Notes under the pieces: generated by a model
What the model was told of the DNA's origin: nothing
Database searches by the model: none
The model's input: the letters and a program-made list of their open reading frames with translations, nothing else
Made by a program: the position numbers and the translations under genes
From: WTFY01 sp011523795
GTDB taxonomy: Bacteria; Pseudomonadota; Gammaproteobacteria; UBA4575
NCBI GenBank assembly: GCA_965207475.1
Contig: OZ242278.1
Location: forward strand, 1,798,001-1,862,000
Reading direction: 5' to 3'
DNA length: 64,000 bases
Part shown: piece after piece, positions 62,552-64,000 of the stretch
Layout: every line of letters starts with the position of its first letter
Position numbering within the stretch: the first letter of the stretch is position 1

Positions 62552-62782
62552 CTAGAGGTAATTCTGAATCTTGTGCACAAGAAGCTCTGGATCCGGGCAG
62601 CCTTGTTTCAATTTATTTACCATTCTCAAGGCTACAGTGTATTTTTCTGTCCAGTCTGTTTCGGGTAAGCGGTTATTCAGGTCAGCACTTTCAACTTCAT
62701 AATCTTCCAGTAATATTTTCCGAACCAGGGAGATTCGAGCGTGCACTGCCAACGCTTGTGCTGCAATTTCTTCATCAGTCAT
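62552..62782 (-). CDS. Unknown 76-residue protein with its own strong promoter
   Basis: ATG 62782 follows AAGGAG with six-base spacing and lies downstream of a TTGACA-17-TTATAT promoter. The product is helical and soluble (TDEEIAAQALAVHARISLVRKI; then NRLPETDWTEKYTVALRMVNKLKQG). The frame extends to 62881, but that part overlaps the promoter. Not recognised. It converges with the small gene after SulP. Confidence 0.72.
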   Translation of the reverse strand: MTDEEIAAQALAVHARISLVRKILLEDYEVESADLNNRLPETDWTEKYTVALRMVNKLKQGCPDPELLVHKIQNYL

Positions 62783-63228
62783 ATTGATTCTCCTTATTAG
62801 GTACTTGGCTACTGGTTGGTGACACGTCTTTTTATACTGGTTTACAGAGAACATATAAGTATCTGGTATACAGGATGTCAAGCGCTTGGTTATATCCAGT
62901 GTTTGGAGACAGCGCGGGGAATTTAATAAATATAAAAATTGAATCTTGTTTTTTATCTTAGTCTGATAGATTTATAGTTTCCTAAAACTTGGCCCTCTAA
63001 ACCGGCTCAGGTCTAGAGGCATGACGCTGTATAGTTCATTTCAGGATTGGAAATTACCCCTGCTTTGAACAGGGTCAGCTTCCTCATAGTTTATTTCCCA
63101 CGAGATTTCATACGTTATATCCGGGAATTCAGGGGAATCGAACGAAACTGAAGATCCAGAGTTCTAAATATAATACAAGTACTTAGCTGAATATACGAGA
63201 AGAATGCGGAATGCATGAAATACAGCGC
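62783..63228. other. AT-rich intergenic region between the 76-residue gene and tRNA-Leu
   Basis: Apart from the promoter at 62853-62881 this 446-base stretch holds no gene. It is clearly AT-richer than the window average between about 62920 and 62990. Weak stems: CCTCTA...TAGAGG near 62994-63020 and CCCTG...CAGGG near 63058-63074. Confidence 0.5.
62853..62881 (-). promoter_or_regulatory. Consensus sigma-70 promoter of the 76-residue gene
   Basis: On the reverse strand TTGACA (complement of 62876-62881) and TTATAT (complement of 62853-62858) are 17 bases apart. The -35 is a perfect match. Predicted start near 62846 gives a leader of about 64 bases. Confidence 0.65.
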
Positions 63229-63315
63229 TGGTGCCGAGGAGAGGACTCGAACCTCCATGGGATTGCTCCCACTAGCACCTGAAGCTAGCGCGTCTACCAA
63301 TTTCGCCACCTCGGC
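63229..63315 (-). tRNA. tRNA-Leu (anticodon CAG)
   Basis: Read on the reverse strand, the 87 bases form a full type II cloverleaf: acceptor stem GCCGAGG/CCTCGGC, D-arm TGGCGAAATTGGTAGACGC, anticodon loop TTCAGGT between CTAGC and GCTAG (anticodon CAG, reads CUG), a variable arm, T-arm GGTTCGAGTCC, and an encoded CCA. It is divergent from rnr. Confidence 0.97.
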
Positions 63316-63463
63316 ATATCCGGATCAACCCGATAGCTCGGGTGGTGGAGCACTCTACGAAGCACTTGGACACTTGTCAACACGGCTGGCAAACATTTCT
63401 ATCGCACCGGCCGGAAGAACAAAATTTTCAGTTTGGTCCTGAACACGGTACAGTGCATGCCTT

Positions 63464-64000
63464 ATGGCTCGTAGCAGGAAAATTTCCAGGGATCCCTTTG
63501 CCATACGCGAGGGTGCAAAATACAAGCATCCGATTGCCAGTAGGGAGTTTATCCTTGAAACTCTGGAAGGCAGTGAGGGCCCCCTGTCCCTTCCAGACTT
63601 GCACCAGGCATTGGGTATGCAGCCCAGTCAGGCTGCGGAGGCATTAAAGCGCCGGCTCAGGGCCATGGAACGCGATGGCCAGATCATCAGAAATCGTCAA
63701 AATCACTACCTGCCAGTTGACAGGGTGAACCTGGTGCGAGGCAGGGTGATCGGCCACACTAAAGGTTTCGGGTTTCTGGTTCCTGACGATGGAGGGGAGG
63801 ATATTTACTTGCCGCCGTACGAGATGCGTACCTTGATGCATGGGGATCGTGTGGTTGTGCGGCCTGAAAGGGATTTCAAGCGGAATCGCCTTCAGGGCAA
63901 GCTGGTGGAAATCACCCAGCGCCACAACAAGCAGGTGGTAGGCAGGTATTACAGGGAATCCGGAATCGGTTTCGTAGTACCAGACGACAAGCGAATGGGC
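63464..64000 (+). CDS. rnr: Ribonuclease R, 3'-truncated
   Basis: The frame is open from ATG 63464 to the window end (179 codons visible of about 750-850). RNase R is a processive 3'-5' exonuclease acting on structured RNA. The visible part holds the N-terminal helix-turn-helix-like region (HPIASREFILETLEGSEG; LPDLHQALGM) and the first cold-shock domains (VRGRVIGHTKGFGFLVPDDGGEDIYLP, then GDRVVVRPE). The catalytic RNB domain lies beyond the window. Position after purA is as in E. coli. No good ribosome site precedes the ATG. Confidence 0.92.
   Translation, partial: MARSRKISRDPFAIREGAKYKHPIASREFILETLEGSEGPLSLPDLHQALGMQPSQAAEALKRRLRAMERDGQIIRNRQNHYLPVDRVNLVRGRVIGHTKGFGFLVPDDGGEDIYLPPYEMRTLMHGDRVVVRPERDFKRNRLQGKLVEITQRHNKQVVGRYYRESGIGFVVPDDKRMG

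Noticed and set aside
63115..63309. Reverse-strand ORF beginning MAKLVDALASGASGSNP
   Set aside because: This is the translation of tRNA-Leu itself, a well-known spurious protein.

Overview
The window reads as a stretch of chromosome from a non-enteric proteobacterium, most likely a gammaproteobacterium; a betaproteobacterium-like relative cannot be excluded. The reasons are conserved gene orders: bamD against rluD-pgeF-clpB; dapA-bamC; xseB-ispA-dxs; ffh-rpsP-rimM-trmD-rplS; pcnB-folK-(deoxynucleoside kinase)-panB-panC; and queG against nnr-tsaE-amiB, then mutL-miaA-hfq-hflX-hflK-hflC-DUF2065-hisZ-purA. MutL carries the metal-binding endonuclease motif that MutH-containing enterics lack. Base composition looks balanced to slightly GC-rich by eye. 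No rRNA, insertion sequence, phage module or CRISPR array was seen. Species cannot be named from this sequence.

Layout. 1-7.8 kb: end of sucD, nadE, bamD (reverse), rluD, pgeF and clpB, the last behind a near-consensus sigma-32 promoter. 7.9-11.7 kb (reverse): an orphan LivK-type binding protein, a DUF4156 lipoprotein and proS. 11.9-16.1 kb: a LysR regulator, an AI-2E/PerM-type membrane protein, dapA and bamC. 16.1-19.4 kb (reverse): the isoprenoid block xseB-ispA-dxs. 19.8-24.6 kb: katG with a Fur-box-like site, then zur-znuC-znuB behind a 20-bp palindrome that looks like a Zur operator. 24.7-27.7 kb (reverse): fdhD, a CorB-type CBS protein and a YpjD/CcsA-like membrane protein. 28-31.4 kb: signal recognition particle and ribosome/tRNA modification genes. 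31.6-35.7 kb: ogt, a class I amidotransferase, a small unknown protein, htpG and a glutathione S-transferase (reverse). 35.7-42.3 kb: hslR, RNA polyadenylation, folate and pantothenate genes, a 42-residue membrane peptide and pgi.

42.3-58.6 kb is the queG/nnr to purA cluster, interrupted between amiB and mutL by a reverse-strand pair (SohB-like protease, RibD-C-like reductase) and a small unknown gene fused by GTGA overlap to mutL. 58.6-63.2 kb is the only clearly accessory stretch: two long intergenic regions, candidate micro-ORFs, a DUF411 protein, a SulP-STAS transporter with a degenerate cyclic-nucleotide-type tail, and two small unknown genes, one with a consensus sigma-70 promoter. tRNA-Leu(CAG) and the start of rnr close the window.

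Most of the content is housekeeping. The features most worth following are the small genes and regulatory palindromes in and around the accessory stretch, the Zur/Fur-type sites near katG-zur-znuCB, and the unusual SulP gene. I found no convincing complete new defence, biosynthetic or mobile system.
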